Source: DATHSY01 sp046729855
GTDB taxonomy: Bacteria > Actinomycetota > UBA4738 > HRBIN12
Direction of reading: 5' to 3'
DNA: 56,358 nucleotides
Assembly: GCA_046729855.1 (NCBI GenBank)
Contig: JBKPHM010000060.1
Span: 1 to 56,358, forward strand
Below are positions 26,061 through 34,007 of this stretch, one piece after another (the stretch's first letter is position 1; the number at the start of each line of letters is the position of its first letter). The notes under the pieces were generated by a model, which saw nothing but the letters and a program-made list of their open reading frames with translations, was not told where the DNA came from and searched no databases. Made by a program: the position numbers and the translations under genes.

Positions 26061-26066
26061 ATCGTA
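26061..26066 (-). promoter_or_regulatory. -10 hexamer TACGAT
   Basis: TACGAT is followed by six bases and ATG 26054. Confidence 0.5.
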
Positions 26067-26092
26067 CCCGCCGCCCCGCCCGCGGAACCCCG

Positions 26093-26890
26093 TTAGTGGG
26101 CCTCGAAGCGTGCGCCCGACAGCGCCGTCGCGCACGGGCATCCTCGGTCGGTCGGAAGCGCCGGGATCATCTCGAAGAGAAGATCGCGCAGCCGTTCGTT
26201 GTTCTGTTCGAAGACCCGGATCACCTCGTCGTGCGTAACCGGCGGGACGTCCTCGAGGCCGACGTCGTAGTCCGTGATCAACGAGACGTTCGCGTAGCAG
26301 ATCTCCAGCTCGCGCGCGAGGAGGGCTTCGGGATACTGGGTCATGTTGACGACCTCCCAGCCCGCGGCCCCGAACCAGGCCGACTCGGCGCGGGTCGAGA
26401 AGCGCGGCCCCTCGATCACGACGACGGTCCCGCGCTCGTGGAGCGGGATCCCGAGGTCGCGTCCCTTCTCGATCGCAACCTCTCGCATCTGCGGGCAGTA
26501 GGGATCGGCGAACGAGATGTGCGTGGTGATCGGACCGTCGTAGAACGTGTTCGGGCGATCGTGCGTGCGATCCACGAGCTGGTGGCAGATCACGAACTCG
26601 CCGGGCTTCACATGCGGCTGCAACGAGCCGCATGCGTTCGGTCCCACGATCCGCTCGACGCCGAGCTCGCGCATCGCCCAGACGTTCGCCTGGTATGGGA
26701 TCCGATGCGGCGGGAACTGATGCTTCGACCCGTGACGCGGGATGAACGCGACGCGTCGGCCGCCGAGCTCGCCGACGACGGGCGGTGCAGAGGGCGGGCC
26801 GTACGGCGTTTCGACCTCGACGGTCTCGGTCGATTCGAGGAACGAATAGAACCCCGAACCGCCGAAGACGCCGATCTCGGCGGCGCTCAG
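26093..26890 (-). CDS. mtnP: S-methyl-5'-thioadenosine phosphorylase (MTAP/PNP family)
   Basis: A 265-aa purine-nucleoside-phosphorylase-family enzyme. The phosphate loop EIGVFGGSGFYSFLE opens the protein; GPNACGSLQPHVKPGEFVIC, HISFADPYCP, VVVIEGPRFSTRAES and the base-binding EVVNMTQYPEALLARELEIC follow, as in MTA phosphorylases. It cleaves methylthioadenosine to adenine and methylthioribose-1-phosphate for methionine salvage. No ATG, GTG or TTG precedes the phosphate loop. The frame starts at CTG 26890, overlapping the FmdB stop as CTGA with GGGGAGAAGG just upstream, so a CTG start coupled to fmdB is likely. Confidence 0.9.
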   Translation of the reverse strand: MSAAEIGVFGGSGFYSFLESTETVEVETPYGPPSAPPVVGELGGRRVAFIPRHGSKHQFPPHRIPYQANVWAMRELGVERIVGPNACGSLQPHVKPGEFVICHQLVDRTHDRPNTFYDGPITTHISFADPYCPQMREVAIEKGRDLGIPLHERGTVVVIEGPRFSTRAESAWFGAAGWEVVNMTQYPEALLARELEICYANVSLITDYDVGLEDVPPVTHDEVIRVFEQNNERLRDLLFEMIPALPTDRGCPCATALSGARFEAH

Positions 26891-27255
26891 GACGCCTTCT
26901 CCCCGCTCGCCCGCTTCGGCGCGGACCTCGACCCTGACTCCGACGACGTGGAAGACGACGAAGAGGACGGTGGGGCCGAGGGCGCTTCTTTGCCTGCGTC
27001 GCCCGAGCCCGAGCGGGCTTCCTTGCCACCGTCACCCGCGCCCGCTCCCGAGCGCGAGTCCGTGTCCGCCTTCGGCTTCGATCGGCTGTCGGTCGCGTAG
27101 AACCCCGACCCCTTGAACACGATCCCGACTGGATGGAAGACTTTCCGGAGTGAGCCGCCGCAAACGCCGCATTCCGTGAGTGGTGGCTCGGACAGCCGCT
27201 GGAACACCTCGACGTGCTGTCCGCACTTCGTGCACGCGTACTCGTACGTGGGCAT
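26887..27255 (-). CDS. FmdB-family zinc-ribbon protein
   Basis: A 122-aa protein. The N-terminal third is the FmdB putative regulatory fold MPTYEYACTKCGQHVEVFQR with a second CxxC (CGVCGG), forming a four-Cys zinc ribbon, then HPVGIVFKGSGFYATDSR. The remaining half is a low-complexity Ser/Gly/Lys/Ala tail, as common in actinobacterial members. FmdB was first linked to formamidase regulation; its real role is unclear. It is translationally coupled to the MTA phosphorylase. Confidence 0.9.
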   Translation of the reverse strand: MPTYEYACTKCGQHVEVFQRLSEPPLTECGVCGGSLRKVFHPVGIVFKGSGFYATDSRSKPKADTDSRSGAGAGDGGKEARSGSGDAGKEAPSAPPSSSSSSTSSESGSRSAPKRASGEKAS

Positions 27256-27264
27256 CGCGGTCGG

Positions 27265-27270
27265 ATTCTA
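27265..27270 (-). promoter_or_regulatory. -10 hexamer TAGAAT of the fmdB-mtnP operon
   Basis: TAGAAT lies nine bases before the FmdB ATG on the minus strand. Confidence 0.45.
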
Positions 27271-27329
27271 CGCGAGCGCCTGCGCTCACCCGGGCGCCGC
27301 CGCGGCGTTTCCTCGGCGCGCAGAGGGGG

Positions 27330-27335
27330 TAGACT
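27330..27335 (+). promoter_or_regulatory. -10 hexamer TAGACT of galU
   Basis: TAGACT lies 28 bases before the galU ATG. The expected leader of about 20 nt contains GGGGAG, so this gene has a short leader rather than a leaderless start. Confidence 0.5.
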
Positions 27336-27363
27336 GCGGTCCCCTTGCAGGGGAGCGCTGCCA

Positions 27364-28242
27364 ATGAAGGTCAGAAGGGCCGTCATCCCCGCCGCCGGGC
27401 TCGGGACCCGGTTCCTGCCCGCGACGAAGGCACAGCCCAAGGAGATGCTGCCGATCGTCGACAAGCCGGCGATCCAGTACGTCGTCGAGGAGGCCTGCAG
27501 CGTCGGGATCACGGACATCCTGATCGTCACCGGTCGCGGCAAACGGTCGATCGAGGACCACTTCGACCGGTCGTTCGAGCTCGAGCACTTCCTCGAGTCG
27601 AAAGGCAAGTTCGACGAGCTGAAGGAGGTCCGCGAGATCTCCGAGATGGCCACGATCCACTACATCCGCCAGCGTGACGCGCTCGGGCTCGGCCACGCGG
27701 TCGCGGTCGCGGAGGGGTTCGTCGCCGGTGAGCCGTTCGCCGTGCTACTCGGTGACGACATCATGACCGCGAACAGCTCGTTGCTCGCCGACATGCTGCG
27801 CGTGCACGGGCGGTACGGGCGGAGCGTACTGGCCGCGATGGAGGTCAGCCGCGACGACATCAGCCTGTACGGTGCGATCACGCCGGAGTTCGTCGAGGAG
27901 CGTCTCGCGCGCGTGACCGCCATCGTCGAGAAGCCCTCGCCCGACGACGCCCCCTCCAACTTGGCCGCGGTCGGCCGATACGTCCTGACGCCCGAGATCT
28001 TCGAATGCCTGCGCGGGATCGAGCCGGGCAAAGGCGGCGAGATACAGCTGACCGACGCGATCAACGTGCTGGCGCAGGAGCAGGCCGTCTACGCCTGGAC
28101 GTTCGAGGACGGCCGCTTCGACGTCGGCAACAAGCTCGACTACCTTCGGGCGACGATAGAGCTCGCGATCGACCGTGAGGACATCGGCGACGAGGTGAAG
28201 GCGTACCTCGCCGGACTGGTGCAGCGCAAGAAGCTGTTGTAG
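27364..28242 (+). CDS. galU: UTP-glucose-1-phosphate uridylyltransferase
   Basis: A 292-aa nucleotidyltransferase with the full signature GLGTRFLPATKAQPKEMLPI, the uridine-site IVTGRGKRSIEDHFD, GLGHAVAVAE and GEIQLTDAI. It makes UDP-glucose from UTP and glucose-1-phosphate, feeding glycan and glycolipid synthesis, and could use glucose-1-phosphate from GlgP in this window. The ATG at 27364 has a purine-rich GGGGAGCG upstream. moeA follows with its own promoter hexamer. Confidence 0.95.
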   Translation: MKVRRAVIPAAGLGTRFLPATKAQPKEMLPIVDKPAIQYVVEEACSVGITDILIVTGRGKRSIEDHFDRSFELEHFLESKGKFDELKEVREISEMATIHYIRQRDALGLGHAVAVAEGFVAGEPFAVLLGDDIMTANSSLLADMLRVHGRYGRSVLAAMEVSRDDISLYGAITPEFVEERLARVTAIVEKPSPDDAPSNLAAVGRYVLTPEIFECLRGIEPGKGGEIQLTDAINVLAQEQAVYAWTFEDGRFDVGNKLDYLRATIELAIDREDIGDEVKAYLAGLVQRKKLL

Positions 28243-28264
28243 CGGCCGGCCGCGGGCGCGTGAG

Positions 28265-28270
28265 TAGACT
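28265..28270 (+). promoter_or_regulatory. -10 hexamer TAGACT of moeA
   Basis: TAGACT is followed by exactly six bases and the moeA ATG, a leaderless layout. Confidence 0.55.
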
Positions 28271-28276
28271 CGGTCC

Positions 28277-29542
28277 ATGACGAGCGAGGCCGCGCGCGTT
28301 CATGACCACGACAGCGGCGAGGGCCTGCTCTCCGTGGAGGAGGCGCGCGAACAGGTGCTCTCCCGGATCGAGCCGCTCGCGCCGATCGCGCTCCCGCTCC
28401 CGGAGGCGCACGGTTGCGTGCTGGCCGAGGACGTCGTCGCCGACCGCGACATCCCCTCGTTCGCGTCATCCGCGATGGACGGCTTTGCGGTCCGCTCGAC
28501 GGAGGTCGCGTCGGCGTCGCTGGGCGAGCCCGTCGAGCTTCGGATCGTGGGCCGGGCGCCGATCGGACGCCGGCCGGAGGCGACGGTCGGCGGAGGCGAG
28601 GCCGTGCGGATCGCGACCGGCGCGCCGATCCCGGCCGGGGCGGACACGATCGTGCCGGTCGAGAGCACCGAGGTCTCGGGCAACCTCGTCCGCGTGTTCC
28701 AGGCGGCCCCGGAAGGCAAGCACATCCGCCCGAGCGGCGAGGACGCCCGGGAGGGGCAGTCGCTACTGAAGGCCGGCCGCCGGATCAGCGCCCCCGAGAT
28801 GGGGCTCCTGGCGACGGCCGGCGCCTCCCATCCGCTCGTGCATCCGCGCGCCCGGGTCGTCGTCCTATCGACCGGCGACGAGCTGATCCCGCCCTCGCAG
28901 AGACCCGAGTTCGGACAGGTCCGCGACTCGAACGCGTATCTGTTGTTCGGCGCGCTGAAGGAGGTGGGGGCCGCGCCGACGCTCGCCGGAATCGTCCGGG
29001 ACGATGTCGAGGCGTTCAAGGACGCCGTGTTCAACCACCTCGCGCAGGCCGACGCGTTCGTCTCGACGGGCGGCGTCTCGGTTGGCGAGCGCGACGTGGT
29101 CAAGGCCGCCTTCTCCGGGCGCGGAGACGTGGACTTCTACAAGGTCGCGATGCAGCCCGGCATGCCGCAGGGGTTCGGCCACGTGGAGGGCAAGCCGTAC
29201 TTCGGGCTGCCGGGTAACCCCGTCAGCGTGTTCGTTAGCTTCGAGGTGTTCATCAGGCCGGCGATGCTGAAAATGATGGGCCGCCGGCTCCGTTTCCGTC
29301 CCGAGATCAAGGCACGGCTGACCGAGGAGGTGAGCGGTCCGCACGGCAAGACGCAGTTCGCGCGCGTGCTGGTCAAGGACGACGGCCAGGGCTACACGGC
29401 AACGCCGACCGGCGGGCGAGGCTCGAACCTGATCCTGACGGTCTCGCGAGCCAACGGCCTCGCCATCGTCCCGGCCGGCGTCGAGACGCTCGCAGCGGGC
29501 AGCGAGGTCCGCGTGTGGCTGTTCCGCTCGATGGAAGGCTGA
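28277..29542 (+). CDS. moeA: Molybdopterin molybdotransferase MoeA
   Basis: A 421-aa MoeA with domains in the usual order: an N-terminal linker, FASSAMDGFAVRS, GEAVRIATGAPIPAGADTIV, VVLSTGDELI, DAFVSTGGVSVGERDVVKAA and a C-terminal beta domain. It inserts molybdate into adenylylated molybdopterin. moaC follows directly, so a molybdenum-cofactor operon is present, though other steps (moaA, moaE, mog) are not in the window. Confidence 0.95.
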   Translation: MTSEAARVHDHDSGEGLLSVEEAREQVLSRIEPLAPIALPLPEAHGCVLAEDVVADRDIPSFASSAMDGFAVRSTEVASASLGEPVELRIVGRAPIGRRPEATVGGGEAVRIATGAPIPAGADTIVPVESTEVSGNLVRVFQAAPEGKHIRPSGEDAREGQSLLKAGRRISAPEMGLLATAGASHPLVHPRARVVVLSTGDELIPPSQRPEFGQVRDSNAYLLFGALKEVGAAPTLAGIVRDDVEAFKDAVFNHLAQADAFVSTGGVSVGERDVVKAAFSGRGDVDFYKVAMQPGMPQGFGHVEGKPYFGLPGNPVSVFVSFEVFIRPAMLKMMGRRLRFRPEIKARLTEEVSGPHGKTQFARVLVKDDGQGYTATPTGGRGSNLILTVSRANGLAIVPAGVETLAAGSEVRVWLFRSMEG

Positions 29543-29543
29543 C

Positions 29544-29993
29544 GTGACCGACGTCGCCAGGATCGTCGGGGTCGGCGACAAGGACGTCACGGAACGTGTC
29601 GCCATCGCGGAGTGTGCGATCACGATGACGCCCGCGGCCGTCGCGCACCTGGTCGCAGGGACGCGGAAGGGCAACCCCATCGAGGCGGCGCGGATCGCGG
29701 GCGTGATGGGCGTGAAGCGCACGCCCGATCTGCTGCCGTTTTGTCATCCGATCGCGATCACCGGCGCCGAGCTCGCCGTCGAGCCGGACGAGACGAACGG
29801 CCGGATCAACGTTCGGGCGACCGTCCACGCCAGGGATCGGACCGGCGCCGAGATGGAGGCGCTCACCGCCGCCGCCGTGGCGGCGTTGACGCTCTACGAC
29901 ACGGCGAAAGAGTTCGATCGCGCCGCCCGGATCGACGGCTTACGTTTGCGGCGCAAGGCTGGCGGGAAGTCCGGGGAATACGTCGCGGAGTGA
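29544..29993 (+). CDS. moaC: Cyclic pyranopterin monophosphate synthase MoaC
   Basis: A 149-aa MoaC. The signature KRTPDLLPFCHPIAITGAEL and the active-site region MEALTAAAVAALTLYDTAKE, with the catalytic Asp of LYD, are present. It converts the MoaA product to cyclic pyranopterin monophosphate, the first stable molybdenum-cofactor intermediate. The GTG at 29544 starts one base after the moeA stop, so the two are co-translated. Confidence 0.95.
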   Translation: MTDVARIVGVGDKDVTERVAIAECAITMTPAAVAHLVAGTRKGNPIEAARIAGVMGVKRTPDLLPFCHPIAITGAELAVEPDETNGRINVRATVHARDRTGAEMEALTAAAVAALTLYDTAKEFDRAARIDGLRLRRKAGGKSGEYVAE

Positions 29994-30025
29994 GGAGCCG
30001 CGGTGCCGCCGCATCGCGAGAATCA

Positions 30026-30088
30026 CACAGATGTGATTGACCCCGCTACATGTGGTGTTAGGCTGCGGTCCGAGCCCACATCTTGTGG
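30026..30088 (+). promoter_or_regulatory. Promoter with three TGTG dyads before the 30123 gene
   Basis: TTGACC (30037-30042), a 16-base spacer and TAGGCT (30059-30064) form a complete -35/-10 promoter. Three related dyads surround it: CACA-GA-TGTG (30026-30035), TACATGTGG (30047-30055) and CCACA-TCT-TGTGG (30076-30088). The arrangement suggests a repressor binding at and after the promoter. The last dyad vaguely resembles NrdR-type boxes, but no ribonucleotide reductase gene is present. Confidence 0.5.
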
Positions 30089-30122
30089 CGAACCGGGGAA
30101 TCCGCAGACGAGGGGCGTGGGC

Positions 30123-30698
30123 ATGGGTTGGCTGATGCTCGCGATCTTGGGCATCATAGGCGCCGCCTGCCTGATGTCGGTACGGCGACGGTCGCCGTAC
30201 CGCACCGTGGGCGACTTCGAACGGGGCATGGACCTACTCGCTGGGACGGGCGGCGGACCGGGGCGGTGGATCGTCACACCCCAGAAGGGCGTCCCGTTCA
30301 TGGGATCTCGCGCGCGAGCGCAGGCACGCGCGCGGGAGCGGCGCCGCCGGGTCTTCGTGTTCCTCGGCGAGTGCATCGGGTTCACGTTCCTGATCGGGCT
30401 CGTCCCGCCGCTCCGCCCGATCTGGTACGCGAGCGGCGGGTTCACGGCGCTGCTCGTGGTCTACGTGTGGGTCATGCTCTCGCTGCAGCAGCGGATGTCC
30501 GAGGTCGTCCCGAGCGAGCGTGAGCGCGTCCGTGCGGTCCACGCCGCCCCGGTCCGCCCGATCCCCGCGCGCGTCCGTCACGCGAGCGACGCAGCCGGGC
30601 GTACACGCGAGGCCTTCAACGGCCTCGGCACCATGGCGGCCGACGAGCTCGTCAACATCGTCGTGCGACCGGCATCGCGCGAGGTCGTTCGCGTCTAG
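30123..30698 (+). CDS. Membrane protein of unknown function, 191 aa
   Basis: The ATG at 30123 follows GAGGGGCGTGGG. There is one N-terminal helix (GWLMLAILGIIGAACLMSV), a basic cytoplasmic section (ARAQARARERRRRV), two closely spaced helices (VFLGECIGFTFLIGLVP and GGFTALLVVYVWVML) and a soluble basic tail. No family recognised. It has a dedicated, apparently regulated promoter. The next gene's -10 overlaps its stop codon. Confidence 0.7.
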   Translation: MGWLMLAILGIIGAACLMSVRRRSPYRTVGDFERGMDLLAGTGGGPGRWIVTPQKGVPFMGSRARAQARARERRRRVFVFLGECIGFTFLIGLVPPLRPIWYASGGFTALLVVYVWVMLSLQQRMSEVVPSERERVRAVHAAPVRPIPARVRHASDAAGRTREAFNGLGTMAADELVNIVVRPASREVVRV

Positions 30699-30701
30699 CA
30701 T
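30696..30701 (+). promoter_or_regulatory. -10 hexamer TAGCAT of the translin-like gene
   Basis: TAGCAT overlaps the previous stop codon and is followed by six bases and GTG 30708. Confidence 0.55.
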
Positions 30702-30707
30702 CTCCGT

Positions 30708-31346
30708 GTGAACCTCGATGAGCTGGCCGACGGCTTCCGTCGGCGCTTCGAATTCCGCATGCAAGCGCGCGAGGCCGCGCTGCCCGCGTCCCGTAAGGCA
30801 ATCCGCGCGTGCGCCAACTCGATCCGCGCGATCCACCGCGGGGAATGGGGCACGGCCGAGGAGCTGATGACGCAGGCGAGGGCCGCGATCGACGAAGGGC
30901 TCGCCGCCGTCGTCGAGCATCCCGAGATCCGGTTCGCGGGCTACCTGCAGGACGCGCAGAAGGAATACGCGGAGGCCAAGATCACCGAGGCCGTCGTCCG
31001 CGGCGCGGATCGCCTGCCCTCGGCGGAGGAGCTCGGCGTCGAGGACGCGCCGTATCTGAACGGGATGGCCGAGGCGATCGGCGAGGCACGCCGGCACATC
31101 CTGGACCTCCTGCGGCACGGCGAGGTCGACCGGGGTGAGTCGATCCTGTCGGCGATGGACGAGATGTACTACGTGCTCGTCTCGATGGACTATCCCGATG
31201 CGATCACCGGCAACCTCCGGCGGTCGACGGACGTGGCGCGGAGCCTGATCGAGAAGACCCGAGGCGACCTGTCGCTCGCCATCGTGCAGCGGAATCTGCG
31301 CGACGCGCTCGACCGCCACGCGACCGAGGTCCTGGGTGAGGGCTAG
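30708..31346 (+). CDS. Translin/TRAX-family protein
   Basis: A 212-aa all-helical protein resembling archaeal and bacterial translins. Family-like patches are the N-terminal REAALPASRKAIRACANSIR with an Arg/His patch (IRAIHRGEW), GYLQDAQKEYAEAKI with clustered acidic residues, and YLNGMAEAIGEARRHILDLL. Eukaryotic translin-TRAX (C3PO) is an RNase acting on small RNAs and tRNA processing, with acidic residues from TRAX catalysing. The gene sits immediately before tRNA-Ala, which is suggestive but not evidence. Whether this protein is nucleolytic cannot be decided from sequence alone. Confidence 0.75.
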   Translation: MNLDELADGFRRRFEFRMQAREAALPASRKAIRACANSIRAIHRGEWGTAEELMTQARAAIDEGLAAVVEHPEIRFAGYLQDAQKEYAEAKITEAVVRGADRLPSAEELGVEDAPYLNGMAEAIGEARRHILDLLRHGEVDRGESILSAMDEMYYVLVSMDYPDAITGNLRRSTDVARSLIEKTRGDLSLAIVQRNLRDALDRHATEVLGEG

Positions 31347-31354
31347 GCCTCTGC

Positions 31355-31360
31355 TACGCT
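31355..31360 (+). promoter_or_regulatory. Candidate -10 TACGCT for tRNA-Ala
   Basis: TACGCT lies 12 bases before the mature tRNA 5' end, inside the stretch following the translin stop. Confidence 0.4.
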
Positions 31361-31372
31361 GGGTTTCGCTTT

Positions 31373-31446
31373 GGGGGTGTAGCTCAGCCCGGTAGAGCAC
31401 TGCCTTCGCACGGCAGGGGTCGGCGGTTCGAATCCGCTCACCTCCA
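31373..31446 (+). tRNA. tRNA-Ala (anticodon CGC)
   Basis: The acceptor stem GGGGGTG pairs with CACCTCC and includes the G3-U70 wobble pair that identifies tRNA-Ala. The anticodon stem-loop is CTGCC-TTCGCAC-GGCAG, and the T arm contains GGTTCGAATCC. No CCA is encoded. An integrase remnant ends within its 3' end on the opposite strand. Confidence 0.95.
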
Positions 31447-31754
31447 CGACAAACCTGCAGCTCGGAGGCCATGTCGCGTGATCTGGCACCGAGCGCAAAT
31501 GGCCACGGGACCATGACGGGACACCTCCCGCGAGGAACGCGCATCTGCGGCGAGCGAATCCAACCGGGCGATGAGGTCGGCGTCGAGCGATTCGAACAGG
31601 TGCCCGTAGCGGTCCATCGCGATCGCGATCGAGGAGTGGCCAAGCCGTTCGGCGATCGCCTTAGGGTGAGCGCCCGTCGCGATGCCAGCGCCGCGCCCGT
31701 GTGCCGGAGATCGTGGAACCGCAGCGGCGCGAGGCCCATCCGCGCCGTCCATAA
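31438..31754 (-). pseudogene. Tyrosine recombinase (integrase) C-terminal remnant at tRNA-Ala
   Basis: The frame from a stop at about 31755 reads LRFHDLRHTGAALA, the HxLRHT box of phage-type integrases. One base is then missing near 31684. The next frame continues TGAHPKAIAERLGHSSIAIA and MDRYGHLFESLD, containing the second His box and the catalytic Tyr, and ends at 31438 inside the tRNA 3' end. The whole N-terminal part is gone. An integrase ending at a tRNA 3' end is the usual arrangement of an integrated element, so this marks an old insertion site. Confidence 0.78.
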
Positions 31755-31768
31755 CTAGGTGCCCGGCC

Positions 31769-32614
31769 CTAGGCCCACGCCTTCCTAACAGCATCCAGGT
31801 GAAAACGGGCGTGCCATTGCATCTCAGGAAGGTCAAAGCGCGACCAGCACCAGGTTGCTACCCGAGCGCTATTCAAGAGCCTGAGAGTGCTGAGCAGGTC
31901 ACCGTCAACCGAGGAGAACACTTTCGCGGCTTCCTCGGGCAAGAAGGCGAGGTCCCACTCCAACGGGCCGAGGCACGCGCCCTCCAGGTCGATCCACTTC
32001 AGGCCGGTTGGCGTGGCGAGCAAGTTTCCGTCATGGGGCTCCCCATGAAGCGCCATGCGCTCGTACTCAAACGAGTCTGCCGAGGCCCAAAGACCGTCGT
32101 AGGCCGCTCGCAGCATCGATCGGTCGTTGGGCGGCAGCGCGGTCATGACTTGATTGTCAGCGAGCGCGCCTCGAGCCGCTTCCAGTTTGGATCTGAGGTC
32201 CGGCAGTTGGCCATCGAAGCGAGCCAAGTGTTGATGGAGTCGGTCAAGTGCCAATCCGGCCTCCCTAGCCGGTACCTCGTCGTCTGCGTCAATGTGTAGC
32301 CGATTCCATAGCGTCACGAGGAAGCCCGTCTCGTCGTCGACACTCGGGGCGACGTCCTGCAGCGGCGGCGCGATCGGCGCTCCGCCCAATGCGAGGGCGA
32401 CTGCGATGGCGTGCTCCCGAGATAGGCCCTCGGCACTATGCGGGCGCGTTCCCACCTTCGCGACGATCTCGTGCGGGCGCATCCAGACCACAGCATTGTT
32501 CGTCTCTTGGAGCAGGCGAGGCTTGGCAGAGACGAAGCCATGACGTGCCGAGACGCGGATCGCCGCCTCAACTGCCAGCCGATCGGGCATGCCTCCGAAG
32601 ATACCCAGGGCCAT
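31769..32614 (-). CDS. Aminoglycoside phosphotransferase-family (APH) kinase
   Basis: A 281-aa APH/choline-kinase-fold protein. The catalytic loop is LHGEPHDGNLL, with Glu where most have the second-position Asp, and the metal loop is WIDLEGACLGPLEWDLAF. The N-lobe has an ATP-binding beta sheet (NNAVVWMRPHEIVAKVGT). The family includes antibiotic kinases but also many small-molecule kinases, so the substrate cannot be named. It lies just beyond the integrase remnant and is probably cargo of the old element. ATG 32614 and ATG 32590 are both possible starts. Confidence 0.8.
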   Translation of the reverse strand: MALGIFGGMPDRLAVEAAIRVSARHGFVSAKPRLLQETNNAVVWMRPHEIVAKVGTRPHSAEGLSREHAIAVALALGGAPIAPPLQDVAPSVDDETGFLVTLWNRLHIDADDEVPAREAGLALDRLHQHLARFDGQLPDLRSKLEAARGALADNQVMTALPPNDRSMLRAAYDGLWASADSFEYERMALHGEPHDGNLLATPTGLKWIDLEGACLGPLEWDLAFLPEEAAKVFSSVDGDLLSTLRLLNSARVATWCWSRFDLPEMQWHARFHLDAVRKAWA

Positions 32615-32747
32615 CAGGGCGGTTTTTTTGGTCGGGCGGCCGGGAGAAGAGACCTATCTGCGGAAGCCAGCGGCGCGCCCGGTACGAGGCACGACCAGTC
32701 GCCCAGGACCTTGGAGATCCGCCACTACTTGACGCGTCGCTCCACAA

Positions 32748-34007
32748 CTACGTGCTGAGATATCGGACCAGGGCAAACCTCGTGGCAGGGTAGTCGAAGG
32801 CCCATCCGGCGCTGACGATCTTCCCGTTGGCCTGGAGCGCCGCGCCTCCGAATCCGTTGATCCCCGGAGCGAACCTGGTCTTCACCTTCCCGTTGCCGCT
32901 GAAGCCCGTGTCGAGCGTCCCGTTCGACTGGTAGCGGACGAGAGCGAAGGCGGAGCTCGATCCGTTGTAGCCGGCGCCTCCGGCGGCGACGATCTTGCCG
33001 TCGGGCTGGACCGCGACGTCGCCGGCGCTGTCGCCGTTCTTGCTCAAGTTCGTGATCACGATGCCGTCGTCGCTGAATGTCGTGTCGAGCGTCCCGTCTC
33101 CGTTGTACCGGACGAGACCGAAGCTGCCGGTGTACTCGCAGCAGAAGCTGGCAGTGCCTGCTGCGACGATCTTCCCGTCGGCCTGGATTGCCACCGCGTG
33201 CCCCTGGTCGACGCCCTCGGTCAGGCGGGTGGTCACCTGGCCGTCGTCGCTGAAGGTGGCGTCGAGCGTCCCGTCTGCCATGTAACGAGCCAGCGCGAAT
33301 CCGCCCTCGCCGTTGCCGACGGCCACGATCTTTCCATCCGCCTGGAGCGCCACCCCCGCGGCGCTCGCGCCCCCGTCGCCGAACGCGGTCGTCACCCTGC
33401 CACCTGTTCCGAACGTCGTGTCGAGCGTCCCGTCGGGCTCGTACCGGGCGAGGGCGAACGTCGTGACGGGCGGGCAGCAGGATAGGGAGATCCACTCGCC
33501 ACCAACGACGACCCTCCCGTCGGCCTGGATGGCCGCTGCGCGGGCGCCAGCGTCCCCGTCCTCGAAGGCGGTCTTGACCTTGCCGTCGCCGCCGAAGGTG
33601 GTGTCGAGCGTCCCGTCGGTGTCGTACCGAGCGATCGCGAAGGTGCCGCCGCTGTCGCCAACTGCCACGATCCTCCCGTCGGACTGCACGGCCACGTCAT
33701 AGGCGATCGCGCCGCCCTTGAAGCGTGTCGTCACCTTGCCGTCGCCGCCGAAGGTGGTGTCGAGCGTCCCGTCGGTGTCGTACCGAGCGATTGCGAACCT
33801 CGCGCGCCTGCCCCCGTCGGCCTGGCCGACGGCGACGATCTTGCCGTCGGCCTGAACGGCGACGTCGCGCGCCGCGGCCCACGCGTTGAATCGGGTCGTC
33901 ACCTTGCCATCGCCGCCGAAGGTGGTGTCGAGGTCTCCGGGGGCGGCGAGGACGGCGCTCGCGGTAGCGACCAGGGTCAGTGCCGAGGCGAGGATGAGCT
34001 TCGCCAT
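32748..34007 (-). CDS. Secreted delta-60 repeat protein (seven repeats)
   Basis: ATG 34007 gives a signal peptide (LILASALTLVATASAVLA) and then seven tandem repeats of about 52-60 residues with the consensus GTLDTTFGGDGKVTTRF ... VAVQADGKIVAVG ... FALARY. This is the delta-60 repeat (a beta-propeller-like unit), and seven blades would close a propeller. The protein ends exactly after the seventh blade (FALVRYLST). Such proteins are exported and usually of unknown role. The frame is open upstream to 34100, but that part is Arg-rich. Confidence 0.88.
   Translation of the reverse strand: MAKLILASALTLVATASAVLAAPGDLDTTFGGDGKVTTRFNAWAAARDVAVQADGKIVAVGQADGGRRARFAIARYDTDGTLDTTFGGDGKVTTRFKGGAIAYDVAVQSDGRIVAVGDSGGTFAIARYDTDGTLDTTFGGDGKVKTAFEDGDAGARAAAIQADGRVVVGGEWISLSCCPPVTTFALARYEPDGTLDTTFGTGGRVTTAFGDGGASAAGVALQADGKIVAVGNGEGGFALARYMADGTLDATFSDDGQVTTRLTEGVDQGHAVAIQADGKIVAAGTASFCCEYTGSFGLVRYNGDGTLDTTFSDDGIVITNLSKNGDSAGDVAVQPDGKIVAAGGAGYNGSSSAFALVRYQSNGTLDTGFSGNGKVKTRFAPGINGFGGAALQANGKIVSAGWAFDYPATRFALVRYLST

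Noticed and set aside
25881..27653. A 590-codon minus-strand frame spanning the MTA phosphorylase and FmdB genes
   Set aside because: Most of it is Arg-rich shadow. Only its last 57 codons (25881-26054) have sensible composition and their own start signal.
30234..31739. A 501-codon minus-strand frame over the translin and tRNA-Ala region
   Set aside because: Only the first ~20 codons (integrase box) are meaningful; the rest is antisense of the translin and membrane-protein genes.
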